From assembly GCA_023375675.1 (NCBI GenBank), contig JALQBC010000008.1:186001-250000 (forward strand): a DNA stretch of 64,000 nt, in the 5' to 3' direction. The notes under the pieces are model-generated. The model saw nothing but the letters and a program-made list of their open reading frames with translations, had not been told where the DNA came from and ran no database searches. Numbering within the stretch: position 1 is the first letter of the stretch; each line of letters opens with the position of its first letter. Made by a program: the position numbers and the translations under genes. Of the stretch, positions 12,566 through 26,100 are shown one piece after another. The stretch comes from Cytospora piceicola. Lineage: Eukaryota; Ascomycota; Sordariomycetes; Diaporthales; Cytosporaceae.

Positions 12566-13097
12566 TGAATGAAGGCACAGTCTCGGTAAAGGTGTTCGCC
12601 GGGCCAGGTACGCCGACAAATCTCTACCAATGAGCTATATAGAGCCAAGGTCATGGTTGAGGAAGGAGTACGTCTCATACAGGGGAATTATGTACAAGCC
12701 AACGGAAGATTGGCTTTCATATCGTTTTCAACGTGCATCCATCTCATGGGTTTGGATAAAGACTGCTGGACATGGTCATTTGCATTGTGTGCTTTCGGAT
12801 GGGATATCGGCGCTCTGAGGGAGATTTTTGGGGTTTATTGGTGCTCTTGGGAGTCTAGTATGGCATGCATACATATAATGAAGTGTCACGAACATCTTAT
12901 CAATTGAACAATAACCCCGTTACTGTCTTTATGTGTTGTTGTATACCTGGGTACCTTGGGATGTGATTGGGAGCAACCGTTCCCGTTGATGACTGGACCC
13001 TGAAGAGCCCCGGGGTAGGGCTGAGCGACCGGCGACTTGCAGAGAGGTCAAACCCACTGTGGGGTAGGCAGTTGGCCGCACCCGCCCCCAAAAAGAA

Positions 13098-13124
13098 CAC
13101 TGCAATTTTAGCCCCATCGAGGGG
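13098..13124 (+). repeat. Short dispersed repeat, copy D (CACTGCAATTTTAG...TCGAGGGG)
   Basis: It shares CACTGCAATTTTAG, then C-rich bases and TCGAGGG, with three copies near 32.3-32.7 kb. This copy lies about 200 bp upstream of the RSA4 start. Confidence 0.6.
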
Positions 13125-13167
13125 TTGGGTTGGTGCCTGCCCAGCTGGTCTAGCCTTCGACGTGGGG

Positions 13168-13178
13168 TAAAAATTTCA
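13168..13178. promoter_or_regulatory. RRPE-like element upstream of RSA4
   Basis: TAAAAATTTCA, whose complement is TGAAATTTTTA, resembles the ribosomal RNA processing element known from yeast ribosome-biogenesis promoters. It lies about 140 bp upstream of the start codon. Function in this fungus is inferred. Confidence 0.4.
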
Positions 13179-13316
13179 GAATGCGATCTCCCAAAACTCT
13201 CTGTTTGAAGAAAGTCACGATAACATCAGCAACACCACCACACAATCTACCTCCTCCTATCTCCTTCCCCCTTTCTCCCTACCCCTCTTTTTTTCCTACA
13301 ATAATCGACATTGAAA

Positions 13317-14958
13317 ATGTCGACCGCAGTTCCCCCACCTTCCAAGCGCCAACGTCGCGAACACCTCGAGCGCACCACCGCCCAGGCCGACATTTCCGCC
13401 ATTCTCCCGCAAGAAGATGGCTCCTTCAAGGCGCGCTTCGTCGATGGCGACGGCAAGCAGATGACCGATGTCATCGAGATCCCCCTCGCTGATGCCACCG
13501 AGAAGAACGTCTCCCTCCTCCTCAACACCCTTATGGGCCTCGACCGCGAGGACTTCCTGCCTTACCGTTTCCGCATCCACATTCCCAACACCACTATCAT
13601 AGTAGACCAGTACCCCACGAACCTGCTCGAGCTGTTGAAAAGCCACGGCGTCGATAACCCTTTCGAGACCACCATCACATTGAGCGCAGAACCACAGGCT
13701 GTCTTCAAGGTGCAGTCCGTGACGAGATTGGCCGCCAAGATTCCTGGCCATGGACAGGCGATCCTGTGCTCACAATTCTCGCCCGCGACGAGCGGTATGC
13801 TGGCAACGGGTAGTGGTGACCACACCGCGCGGATATGGGACTGCGAGACCGGCACGCCGAAACACACTCTGAAGGGCCACACGGGCTGGGTATTAGGAGT
13901 TTCCTGGTCACCTGACGGAGAGAGGCTTGCGACATGCTCCATGGACGGCACTGTCAGGATATGGGATCCTGCCACCGGAAAGAGCGTTGGCGACGCGTTC
14001 AAGGGGCACGCAAAGCCCACATTGCAGCTGGCATGGGAGCCATACCATCTCTGGCGCGACGGAACTGCCAAGCTGGCGAGTGCATCCAAGGACGGCACGG
14101 TGCGCGTATGGGTTGTCAACACGGGACGGACAGAGCATGTGCTCAGCGGACACAAGGGCAGCGTGACCTGTGTTCGCTGGGGCGCGGGTGGTGAAGGAAC
14201 GGGGTTGATCTACACCGGTTCGCACGACAAATCCGTTCGAGTGTTTGACGCCGTAAAGGGGACTCTGGTGCATGAGCTGAAGAGCCACGCACACTGGGTG
14301 AACCACTTGGCTCTGTCTACCGACTTCGCTGTGCGCACGGGCTACTTTGACCACACTCGCGATATACCCGACACCGTGGAGGGCAAAAGAGCGAAGGCTA
14401 AGGCGAGGTTTGAGAAGGCAGCTCGCCAGGACGGCAAGATCGTCGAGAAAGTCATCAGTGCGTCGGATGATTTCACCATGTTCCTCTGGGACCCGATCAA
14501 CGCAGGGAAGAAGCCCCTCGCACGAATGCTGGGTCACCAGAAGCAGGTGAACCATGTTACTTTCTCGCCGGATGGAACCACAGTGGCAAGTTGTGGGTTC
14601 GACAACCACACTAAATTGTGGTCTGGACGGTACGCGCATCTTCTTCTCACAAGACCCCGCCCCATCTTTTCCTCATCGACTCATATACTGACTTCATCGT
14701 TTTAGGGACGGCAAATTCATCAACACCCTCCGTGGCCATGTGTCACATGTCTACCAGTGCGCCTTCTCCGCCGACTCTCGCTTGCTCGTCACCTGCTCCC
14801 GCGACAACACCCTGAAGGTCTGGAACGTAAGGACGTGCAAGCTCGCCCAGGATCTTCCGGGTCACGACGACGAGGTATACGCCGTGGACTGGAGCCCTGA
14901 CGGGCAGAAGGTGGGCAGTGGTGGAAAGGACAAGGCTGTGCGGTTGTGGAGGAATTAA
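13317..14958 (+). CDS. RSA4: 60S ribosome assembly factor Rsa4 / Notchless (NLE-WD40)
   Basis: Nuclear/nucleolar factor of pre-60S maturation; family knowledge says its N-terminal NLE domain is pulled by the AAA+ ATPase Rea1/Mdn1 through a metal-coordinating site. Exons 13317-14629 and 14706-14958 are joined over a 76-nt intron (GTACGC...TTTTAG) and give 521 residues, close to yeast Rsa4. About residues 25-110 form the ubiquitin-like NLE domain. After it come eight WD repeats with clear GH...WD-type blades, for example GSGDHTARIWD, CSMDGTVRIWD, ASKDGTVRVW, GSHDKSVRVFD, SRDNTLKVWN and GGKDKAVRLWRN at the C-terminus. The codon just upstream in frame is TTG, so ATG 13317 (GAAAATGTC) is the start. 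The leader is CT-rich, as in many fungal housekeeping genes. Confidence 0.95.
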
Positions 14959-15713
14959 GCGTGCTCGCAGGCCCACTGGTCCAAGGAAAATCATGAGTCG
15001 CTTGTCGGCCTCACGAATTCGATGAACCTAAGAAATGAAAGAGCATTAAGATGAAAGTGACGGACGCTGGTTACGGTAGAGAGAAAAGGGCAATTCAAAT
15101 GCAAGGCCTTGCGACCAGGCAGCTGAAGACGTGTCAGTGTCCGCCACCCTGCCCGGGAGCGTGTTCTACGGCGATCCGAATGCTGCCGGTTCGGGGGATG
15201 GCACTGTTTGGCCTTGTTGGAAGGACGTGGTTAATTTCTACCGGATGGTGGGAACCACGCGGTATACATTCTTGGCGAGGGACTTGCCCCCATTATTGGG
15301 AGGGACAGTCATATCAGCAGAGGTCTTTGGAGGAAGATGAATTGATACCCTATAGATGAGGACCGTTGAAATTCAGAACCAATTTTTTTGGGCGAACTCT
15401 CTTTTTGGGTAATTCAGCAGTGACCATGAATTGGTGATAGCGGTTTCCCTGTTTACCGACGAGGACGAGACTTCTATGCAATCCCCTTCTCCGTTCGTTT
15501 TTTCCCTAGTCAAGCACAGATGTATAGTGTATATTCGGAATACCTGTTGCAAGGACAGGGCAGCCGTCAACTGGTGTAGGTATCACTACAGTAATGTTTC
15601 AGGATTACCTAGGTGCTAGCTTATTGGTCTTTCTCGCCAGGATAATATTGGTCCGGCATCCTCCCCACGTAATAGTACTTAGTTTGTCCAGAGAGGCATA
15701 TCATCAACGAAGA

Positions 15714-15727
15714 GGGGGGGGGGGGGG
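15714..15727. repeat. Poly-G tract
   Basis: Fourteen consecutive G. Confidence 0.8.
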
Positions 15728-18110
15728 AAATGTTGAGGACTAAACTAGTCTCTAGTGGATAAGTATGCCTAGGTACACCCGTCGACATCTGGTTGCCACC
15801 ATGTTTCCAACCTCATATGGCAGACTGGGACTTTTAAATTATCCTAAACAGAAATCCCCTCCACCCCTTTAGATATTTCCCCTCCCGATGAATGTATCCA
15901 AGTCGGAAGCCAACCAGCCCATGGAGGAGGGGATACTGTCCAAACGGAATGACGAAGAACACCTGGGCACACCGTTAATTCTGACAGATGATAGCAAGTC
16001 CAGGCCAAGCATGGGCGGGAGTTCCCGTTTGGTGATGGCTGGCATGCTTTCTAGGTATTATCGGTCATGTCCAGCTAGAACGTAGCTCTCAGCCTGCTCG
16101 TGATATTGAACCGCAAGTGGCGCTTGGACTAAGTGCTATTCGAAGCACGTTGAGTTTCTGCACGATCGGATCTTCTCGGGGGGGTCAAGGTGGCGGGCGG
16201 GCCCGCCGTGCCCCCTATTGCGCCGTTTCTGGGTGTATTCCGGCTAATTATGTGCCATGCATGCTGAGGGTGGTCAAACCAGGACGCTTGGCTACGACGA
16301 AGGTGTGCTCGTGGATTCGGTGTGTACGCAGGCGATAACCCGAAATACCGTGTGTAGAAGGGATGGGGACATATGGACAGCATGTGCTAGCGATATAGTA
16401 CGATACATCACGGATGGTGCAAAAGAGATGCTATACTTTTTTGTCATCAGCACTTGCGGATTTACTCGCGAGCCGTCACGTTACACCAGTTGACACCAAC
16501 TCACACCGGTTCTGTAGAAAGAGGATGAAGACCAGGTTCTGGATGAGTTCTTGACATGTGAACATCGGCCACACCATATCTGGCGTTGACAAGCTTGGAA
16601 GAGGGCGGGCTGCTAAACTCCAGATAGATTGATCACAACATCTGGACGCTGCTCACGGGGTTGAAGCTGGATGTCCCACTGGCTGAATCGCTACTCTCGA
16701 TGTTTGGGCTGCAACGACACATCCTAAGTTCGTTACGTTGAGGCTGGATATGGAGGGAAGGAATGAGGTCAACGACGAAGAGCAAGTAAACTGCGATGAG
16801 GACAGGGCATACTCAGGGCAAAATTAACGTTGGCCAGACGATGTGGGGGAAACTTGATTGTTGTAGAAAGACTGCATGTGCATGACCTGTCATTTGGGAT
16901 GCATGCTTTCGAACATTACATTACGCAGTTCACTTTCTATGAGCGAAGGCGAAGGGGGCAGTGCTCGCTCATGGCGTTGCTATTCCATTTGGAAAATTAG
17001 CCGCTGTTATGACAGAATAAACTTTGCTAGAAGATGCAGGGCAGGCGTAAGTAGGTATGTTCCCATGCATGAAGTGAGTCACAACGGTCTAGAACCATGG
17101 CCATATGTTACAAGAAAGCTTCCCCAGGTTTCTGCCCTAAGTTGCTTTCCGGGGAAGTAGACCAGGGCTTGTCGATATCGGAGTACCCCGCCTTCAAAGA
17201 GACGAAGTCGCGTAGGTATGTCCGTCTCAAATCCGCAGTGTCTCGGCTGCAAAGGAGGCACTGGCACCAGTTGACACCTGTCTGTCGTTTGGCCGGACGG
17301 CGTCGCTAGTCGTGCAGGTAAAGGTGACTCCTCGGATACACTTTCTAGAAACAGGTTCGCGTTATGTGTGCGGCCCTGGATGCAAGTGCCTGATATGCCT
17401 GCTTGCATACATATTCCTGTACCGGTGAAGAAGGTCCTGTGGCGTTGCGATGTAGCGTTCACTACCTAGGTAGGCTGGCAGCTGGCTGGGTAAGCTATAA
17501 AACAGGGAAGAACCGCGGGGTCAGCCGTCCTGCCAGACCGGAGGTCTACTGAGGCATCTACCTGGCAGCCTGGATATGTAGTTCTGGAAGTCAATGCAGT
17601 GACTGATAGATGTGTGGAAACCTTGGAAGGTACTGATACATCCGTAGTACATTCGCCCATTGCAGGATTACCTGGGATAACCGCGGAGTGCGCTGATATA
17701 GTGTGATGGCATGGTGATGGCCAGCCACCTCCATCTGGATCGGGGGCAAGATTCCGACTGAATGAACATCGATCTGGATGGATTCATCGATCGTTGTGTT
17801 ACTCGGCTGGGTCTGATTCCGTGTGGATTCTGCTCTGATATTGGAAATCTGGAGGGGCAGACGGGCAGACGGGTAAAGTTCAAGGCCGTCTTGTTACGGT
17901 GTGTTTAAGAAACACGATTGGCTAGTGAATGTTTGTGACAGTCGAATGTTCATTGTTGCCCCTCAATTCCCAACCATCCACAGCACCACGTGTGCCCCAC
18001 CAAAGGAATCTCCCGGCTTCAATCAGACTGATGTTCAATGTACTGTACTGTAAATGTGCTGTGCACATATTATACGGTACACTGTGTTACCGAGGTTCTA
18101 TAATAGTAAA

Positions 18111-18135
18111 GTACCTACCTACTTAAGGTAGGTAC
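18111..18135. repeat. Inverted repeat, GTACCTACCT arms
   Basis: Perfect 10-bp arms (18111-18120 and 18126-18135) around a 5-nt centre. It belongs to the TAGGTA-type palindromes seen at several intergenic sites here. Confidence 0.7.
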
Positions 18136-19501
18136 ATGCATTTGTAATTGGCTGCAGCCCGACAGGAAGAACAAAAATATCACGAACTAACATACCAACC
18201 ACCATTTGCTAGAATCCTTATTTACCCGATCGATCATTCTCTCAGCTCTCGCTCTACCTGGCTCTCTCCAGAGGATCAAATCCTGCTGTAAGTACATACC
18301 AGGCATACATAAACCTCCTGCAAGTCCAGATGTCTCTGTCGAGAAAGTTCGATCTCATCCAGTGGTCAAAGTGGTGCTCCCGAAACCCGTTGCCCCACCA
18401 CGCCAGCCCCACCAGCCCCACCGGAACAAAACCTCCGTTCAAATTTGTGTTCACTCGCAGCATGTATGGTATCTATCGATTACCCACTATCGATAAGGCC
18501 TTGGACCGTTGAATGACGACTTCCTGATATTTCGACAACATTCTGTTATTTGGTAACTCTGCACGGCTATGTGACGTTATTAAGAAGCCGTTTGGCCCTT
18601 GAAAATAAGAGATTCTCCCCAGTCGAATACTGACTGAATGACCCCAGTTCGTCTCTATTCTTTTCATATTGCAGATCATATACATACCCAACTTCCAAGG
18701 TTGTCTTTACGGACGGCTACAAGGTCCCACCGGGCGCCTCCTTCAAACGTCCAAGCTTCCACTGATCAGCAAGTTCTCGGGCAGCCTAAAGGACCAGACC
18801 GCATCTTCTTAGGGCTCAAACTAGTCAGCCTGACTGCAACCTCAACTCCTCGATTGACTTGACCTTCAAGATTAAAGGCCTATCTCTCCATACCTTTAAG
18901 ACAACATTGCACACACGGATACAACAGTCCCAAGGCTCCGTACCTGTGGCACAACTCAATCAACCAATTTCCTTTCGCTGTAAGTGTGTCACCTTGAACT
19001 TCAGCTTCAGCCCCAAACCAGCCTTGTCTTCAGCCCCAGCCCCGACCCAGCTGCTGCCGCCCTACTGTAGCAATCCTGACCTCGATTCGCGGTCTCGGCC
19101 TTGCATGCATTACTTGGTTACGTCAGTTGGTTTTACATTCTTCCAACTACTTCCATATAATGACGCTGTATTTTACAAGTTTATTAGAGACAAACACATG
19201 GATTGATTTGCTGACCCGACCTATCTACAACTGAAAACAGCTTCCTGTCCAAGACTCAGAGCCTTCGTTGACGACGCCTGGATTAACCTGAGCTCCTACA
19301 GCCGCCTTGAGGCTCCCGATTTGGTACCTAGGTACTTAGTACCCCATACCTACAGTACGGTTGCTCGACAAGCACTCCGTTATTCCATTATTCCGTCATC
19401 CCGTGTTCTGTCTGTACGCAGTACATCGTACCTACTGCAGGTCCCTAAATAGGCAGCGGCAGGCTGGGTTCCCTTGCAGGCCTTTTCTACAGCTACAGGG
19501 C

Positions 19502-19519
19502 TACCTACTTAAGTAGGTA
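19502..19519. repeat. Palindrome TACCTACTTAAGTAGGTA
   Basis: Perfect 18-bp palindrome in the far upstream region of the trehalose-complex gene. Confidence 0.75.
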
Positions 19520-20158
19520 TTTCCTTCCCTCTGTTCGCCCCAAGGTACGTAGTATATCCAGTACTTGTACTTTATACAGTTGGTTCCAAGGTTCCACTGG
19601 AGGCAATCAAGAACCACACAAATCTGCAACCCCACAAGCACACTTGACCACCCGACCAGGCCGACTTCTTTCCTCTCTCCACTCCATCAACATAACGTCA
19701 ACTTCGATCTCGAGACATCAACCTTACCCATAACTCACTCATTCACCCGACGCATTTCGTCGAATTCCCCCTCCGTCCTTTCCCCTCCTCACATCTCCAT
19801 CCCTCCCCCCTGAAGACTACACCATAGCAGGGAATTTGCACATTTGGATCATTTTCAAGTTACTACAGCCTCACAGACTTCCTCCCTCCTACGAGTTGTT
19901 TGATGCACTCGAAATCTTTAGAAATTGTCTTTTATCTTTTTTCTTTTCACTCCTGCAGAAGGCCATAGACTTACCTGAGAAAAAAAAAGCTTCCGTCCGG
20001 CTCACAGGAAAACTTTCACGGTCTAGGTCCGTGCCACAGGACCCACCGAGCCTGTTGCGACGACAACTCCTCTTTCTTCGAAAAACAACCGCCGACCGAC
20101 TTCCATTCTATTTGCATGATACACTTCCATTGTTAGACTTTGATACCCAGAGGTCAAA

Positions 20159-23100
20159 ATGACTGTCTTTATTGCCTCTCTGTGAGTCTCTCCTATGCTG
20201 TCTACCTGCTCTTACCTCCCCAGCAACTTGGACACACTATCATCAGATCTTTGTCGCACTGAAAAGTCGAGACCCACAACACCGCCCTACGTCATCTTCC
20301 AAAACCGTTGCACCAAAAATACATGCTGACAAGACCTCTGTGCCACAGCTTCCTCCCCAAAACCATCCATTTCACCCTCCCCGGCACTCCTGCCAGGAAC
20401 TCCAAACCCCTGGCCGATCCTATTCCTCCTAAGAAAGCCAGACCTACTGTCGCTCCCCGACAGCCGAGCCTGTTCCCTGTCCCGCAGGCCGACATCACTC
20501 CACCGGAGACCCCAGTCGACGATAAGCCCGTGGCTGTGGACGACATCTTCACCAATGAAGATGGCTTGCGAATTCACTACCCGTCGACTATTAAGGAGAA
20601 CGAGCCGCTGGACACTAGCAAAGCCATACCAGGACCGGGATATCAAGGGTCTCCCGTCTGGGGTGGCCGACGCGACCAGCCCAAGTCCCGTGCCAAAACA
20701 CCGCCCCCTTCGTCCATCCTCGAGCATAACAAGCAGCTAAAGGCAAAAGCCCAGGAGCTGGGTCGTCAGGGTATCGTGCAGCCCCGTGCTCTCTCCCGGA
20801 GCGACAGTCACGACAGGGTCTTTGCCTACGCCGACTGGAAGGTGGTTCACGCAGACCAGGGCAATGGCGGCTTGCGACATGCCGCTGAGGCTGCGGCCCG
20901 CGAAGGAAAACTAGCCGACTACACCTGGGTTGGGTCTCTTGGCATGCCTACAGATGCCCTTGAGGGTACACAGAAGAAGCAGGACATTGAGGACCGCCTC
21001 TCCACCGAGTACGACATGCTTAGCGTCTTCTGCAGCGACAAGGACTTTGACGGCCACTACTCGCACTTCTGCAAACAAATCCTGTGGCCCGTCTTCCACT
21101 ACCAGCTCCCTGACAACCCCAAGAGCAAGGCCTACGAGGATCATTCTTACAAACATTACGTCAATGTCAACCAGGCCTTCGCGGACAAGATCATCAGCAA
21201 CTGGAAGAAGGGGGACGTTATCTGGGTTCACGACTACCATCTGTTGCTTGTGCCTGGCATGATCCGCGAGAAGATTCCAGAGGCTAAGATCGGATTCTTT
21301 CTACACGTTGCTTTCCCTTCGTCTGAGGTCTTCCGGTGCTTGGCTGTTCGAAAGGAGCTCCTGGAGGGCATGCTAGGAGCCAACCTGATCGGTTTCCAAA
21401 TCCACGAATATTCGAGACACTTCCTCCAAACCTGCAGTCGTTTGCTCAACATAGAAGCGACTCCAGACGGTTTGCAGCTGGATGATCGGTTTGTCGATGT
21501 CGTCAATCTTCCTATCGGCATCGATCCCGTCAGTCTCAAGGAGCACCGGGAAAACATTGCGGTGAAGAAATGGCTCGACATGCTGCGCGAACGCTACGCT
21601 GGCAAGAAGCTGATCGTGGCGCGAGACAAGCTGGATCACGTACGCGGAGTCCGCCAGAAGCTGCTCTCATACGAGCTCTTCCTCAATACCCACCCCGAGT
21701 GGCGTGGGAATGTCATCCTGATCCAGGTGGCTCTGTCATCGAGCGAGAAGTCAGAGCTCGACGCGACAGTGAGTGATATCGTCACTCGTATCAACTCGTC
21801 TTATGCAAACCTCGCGTATCAGCCAGTCGTGTACCTGAAGCAAGACATCGACTATGCCCAATACCTCGCTCTCCTTACTATTGCTGATGCGCTGGTCATC
21901 ACGAGCCAGCGTGAAGGCATGAACCTGACATCGCATGAGTACCTGTACTGTCAAGATGGCAAGTACCTGGATGAGAAGAAGCACGGCTCCCTGATCTTGT
22001 CAGAGTTTACTGGTACTGCGTCATTGTTCGGGGGCAACGAACTGTCAGTCAACCCCTGGGACTACAGAGCATGCGCCAATGCCATCAGCAAGGCTCTGGA
22101 TATGGGCAATACTGAGAAGGAGGAGCGGTGGACGAACTTGTATGGATGTGTCATGCACCATACTGGCTCACACTGGTTCACGGAGCTGATGACACGTCTG
22201 GATCGCGCCTACGATGAGCAACACCGACACGACCAGACTTCCGTTCCCCGCCTGAATGTCACCAATCTCTCAGAGCGATACACAAAGAGCCAGCGTCGTC
22301 TCTTCATCCTAGACTATGAGGACACTTTGGTCAACTGGGGTCCTGTCAACCAGATCATCCCTTCTAGCCCTCAGGTAAGTGCATATCCCAAAGCCACAAC
22401 CTCGTCAATATCGACTCTCTTGGGTCAGTAGCTAACGAAAATTGCTCTAGCGAACCTTGGATGTGCTCAATGATCTACTCCTGGATGAACGCAATACTGT
22501 CTACGTCATGTCTGGAAGACGCCCTGAGGAACTCGATCGATTGTTCCGTCGCGTACCCAACTTGGGCTTGATTGCCGAGAATGGATGCTTCCTGAAGGAC
22601 TGCGGCAGCGATGCCTGGCTCGAAATGTCGGACCCCGAGCACACCCGGGCGTGGAAGGAGTCTGTTAAGGGGATACTCAACTACTACCTGGAGCGCACCC
22701 CGGGTGCCGAGATTGAGGAGCGCCGCTGCAGCCTTATTTTCCACTACAAGAGTGCCGAGAACTGGGACCATGCAGTCAGCCAGGCCAGCGACTGCGCCTC
22801 CCACATCAATGATGCCTGTGAAGCGCAGCGTGTCCACGCCATCACCACGGACGGTTCGATAATAGTCGAGCCCGTGGATTGGACGAAGTGCACTGCCGCC
22901 GAGAAGGTGTTCGAAGACTTGGAGGCTCAGGTACCCGCCAACGAGACCCACGAGTCTCCTGTAGACTTCCTGATGGTGGTCGGCGACGGAAGGGACGACG
23001 AGAAGGTCTTCAGGTGGGCCAACAACCTGAGCGAGGGCAAGATGGTCAAGGACGTGATCACTGTCAGCCTGGGCAACAGAAACACGGAGGCGTCTGCCAC

Positions 23101-23167
23101 CATGACGCAAGGTGTGAGCGGTGTCTTGATGGTGCTGTCGAAACTGGCCTCGCTCTCTACGGAGTGA
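20159..23167 (+). CDS. TPS3: Trehalose synthase complex subunit (GT20 + HAD-like), probable regulatory TPS3/TSL1 type
   Basis: Exons 20159-20181, 20349-22374 and 22451-23167 (introns 167 and 76 nt) give 921 residues. The start is fixed by the short first exon: MTVFIASL joins FLPKTIHFTLPG, while the long open frame has no ATG of its own that fits. After a disordered N-terminus (to about residue 150) comes a GT20 domain with WVHDYHLLLVPGMI, IGFFLHVAFPSSEVFRCL, RGVRQKLLSYELFL and SQREGMNLTSHEY. The C-terminal HAD-like domain has MSGRRPEEL and GDGRDDEKVF. The nucleophile motif, DxDGT in Tps2 phosphatases, reads DYEDTL, so Glu replaces the second Asp and Asp replaces Gly. Tps2-type catalysis is therefore doubtful and the protein fits the regulatory Tps3/Tsl1 subunits better. 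A functional phosphatase is the less likely alternative. Confidence 0.88.
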
Positions 23168-26100
23168 GCGGGCAAATTGTGGGGTAACCAAGCCCCAGGA
23201 AGCAAGCAACAGCCTCTCCAAAGATGGTTAGCGTTGGGATGCTGATACTTTCGGTCCCGAAACATCATGACTTACACGCCAACCCCTTTGTTTTCTCGCC
23301 AATCCGAGCGTATGCATGCAGACCTTTGACAGCATGTCCTGATGCGACCCAATGCATGGCCTGTCACTTGTTCGTTTTCGGTCAACCTTTGGGCATATTC
23401 CACAAGACGTCTGCTGCCTGCTGCTGGTCCAACGTGCGTTTCGCTTGCCTGCTTTTTTACATGACCCTCTCCCACTGCACGTCTCGGCTGGTTTTGAAGG
23501 CTGTCGGGGCAACCAGCTATTTCTTATTTCTATGTTTCAGAACGTTTCTTTGCAAGTCACATCATGGATCAAAGCAGCATGGCGATATGGACAACGGTTT
23601 TTCTTTTTCGGTACTTTTTTCTTGTGATTGACTGATGGAAAGGGAGTCAAAAGACTGGGTGGGGTGCAAGATGAGGCCCTCGATTCAATCCAAAAATGGG
23701 GAAGGGCGTTGGACATGGCATGTTCCTGTAGCCGTATTCTGTATTACAAGCATCCTATGCTATCCAATAGAAATTATTTACACTACCATTTGGTGCATTT
23801 CGGTATGTTCCGAATCTCTAAAATCAGGGATGCTGGGCAGTTTCAGGGTCTGCAAGGGTTGTGCGAATCAAGGGGCGGCTGCGGGCACCTTACACAGTAT
23901 TGTCCTGAACTTAGCCTTCGGATGCCATCCTAACCGAGAGGTGTACATGGCAGGCCCCTGGTTTCAACAGAAGAAGTTCTAGAATATTCCGGGGTACGTA
24001 TTGACAGTCGGGAAGGACAGTCACAATTGGTCGATCAGGGAGACGGACATCTACGGCACCTCCGAACATTCCTTTGTCTACAAGCTAACCCTTGTCCCTT
24101 CGGGCCGTTGTCTAGGATGGTTCTTGCGAGGTTGCGTAGCATCGTGGAGCTACCAGATAGGTGATCCTGGCCTTTCCTCGGCTGACCAACATCCGTTACT
24201 GGGCCTCACTGCCATCTTAGAGATCGCTTATACCGTCGACGTTGCACGGCGGAAGCCGCCTGCGTCTATGGATGGAATGGGGACCCTTGGAAGAGCTGTG
24301 TTGGAGTTGTGGTAGGGTTGGGAATATGCCTGCTCATGGCCCTGGCAGTACAACCCGGGGTATGTTTGATGGTCGTGTGAGTGCACCTGATCACTCTCTT
24401 GTGGAACCTGTCCTCTGGTGCGAACTATTTCTGACGTCGCTACGCAAATCACACACAGTGGTCATCATATTCGCACAAATTCACCAGGATCTTCAACGGC
24501 TGGGGTCTATGTGAGAATTCGAAAGCCACGCCAAGATCTGGCATCCCCCCCTCCCACTCCTCCCTTCCCTTCCTCACAACCACGCTCAGGGACGGGGGAG
24601 GGGGGATGCAGGGGCAGATTCTCGCTCAGGCGGCAATGTGTAATATGCCAGCTGGTCACTTGGCCACTGACTAATTTGTCTTCCCTCCTCAGACCCGGGA
24701 GAGGTCAGGGCTCGTTCTTCCAAGGTTCCTACCTCAACTGCAAACAGCAGAAAACGGTGTCAGGGGACAAGGGGCCGCAAGGCTGATGCATGACAGCGGG
24801 CGCAAGTTGTTTAGCTGGGAGGCTGCATGTGGGTTGGAGGAGAAATCAACGGCGTGTCCCGATATGGGACTGCTCGCCAGGGTGTTATAGACTTTAATTC
24901 TTACCAACTAATTGCTTGAACCTGGGGAATACCTGCAACGCAGAGGGTTACTGAACGGGGTGCAGGGTAAGGATGGAGGATTAGTGGTCTTTCACCGCTT
25001 TCGGCGCATCTGCTGTTATGCGCGTTGTTTTGGGGAGTGATCAACATCGATATCATATTGGTGATAAACCAACCCTGCTCACTCTCCAGGGTGAAAGAAC
25101 CACAGGCATGGGGAACCCCGGAGGAGTATGTGAAGGTTGGAAGGAAAAGAGCATTATCGGTTAGTCCGGAATGGGCCTGTTCACAAAACACTGCTGCGTA
25201 AACATGACATGATGTGACATTTTTGGGAACGTCATGAAGTTGCAAAATAACTGAAGACCATTTCGTCGTCTGCAGAAAGCCATAGTCGACCCAGGTGGAA
25301 CGAGTAGGGCTGGCACTTGGTGGCGACTACTGCACATGCAAGATCGTAGACTCCTCGGTCCCAATACATTGATCTAGGGGTACCATTACCAAGCAATCTT
25401 TTCCTCTTCCCCACGGATCGAAGAACTAAACATCGTACATACCATAGACTAGTGGTTAGACGCGGGGATGGTCGGGGGAGAGCAGAAGGGTTGACATCTG
25501 AACCCAACCCACGAAACTACTGTAATGGAGATTATGCTGTAGACCCGCTTAACACCATTCAACTCCACAATTCCAAGGTGGATGTGCAGTTCTGACGGCC
25601 AAACCGTTGATGATGAAACCCCAAAGATGGCCCTCTGCCCATCAGATCAAGAGCCCATCTAGGCCCCCTGATTCATAGCCGCCAGTCCGCACTCGTCCGA
25701 TCTGGTCATGAATCTCCAAGGGCCGGGCTAGACTTGGCTGAATGGGGAATCAAACCTCGAGTCCGGTCCCGAGTCGGTCCCGGGGAACCTTTGGGAAGAA
25801 AGGGACTTCCCTTGACTTAGCGTGCTGCTGCCTCGATATTGTGTGCTAATTGATCATCACCAGAATTTCCCCAGGTCGTCAGATCCAGCGGTACGTAGTG
25901 TACCGCAGTATGGCCCCAATGCCGATCACACATAGTGTACGATGCAAGGACATTGGTTCCACAGGGAACTTATTGGCCAATGAGTGGGTGTCCCATTCTA
26001 CCGGCGCCGTGTTCGATTTACTAGTTGAGATAAGCGAGGCCTCGTTAATCTTGGTTTCAGTCAAGGTGGGGCGAACATCAATTGTAAGCGCAAGGATGAT

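Larger units (their letters stand above)
12566..13316. other. Intergenic region and RSA4 promoter
   Basis: There is no gene. It holds one copy of a short dispersed repeat (13098-13124), an RRPE-like motif (13168-13178) and a pyrimidine-rich leader (about 13241-13300). Confidence 0.5.
14959..20158. other. Gene-poor intergenic region of about 5.2 kb
   Basis: I find no ORF with a domain or convincing codon pattern on either strand. It holds a 14-G tract (15714-15727), a GC-rich palindromic patch (about 16195-16215), two TAGGTA-type palindromes (18111-18135, 19502-19519), and a long CT-rich stretch from about 19600 that probably is the leader of the trehalose gene. Confidence 0.5.
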
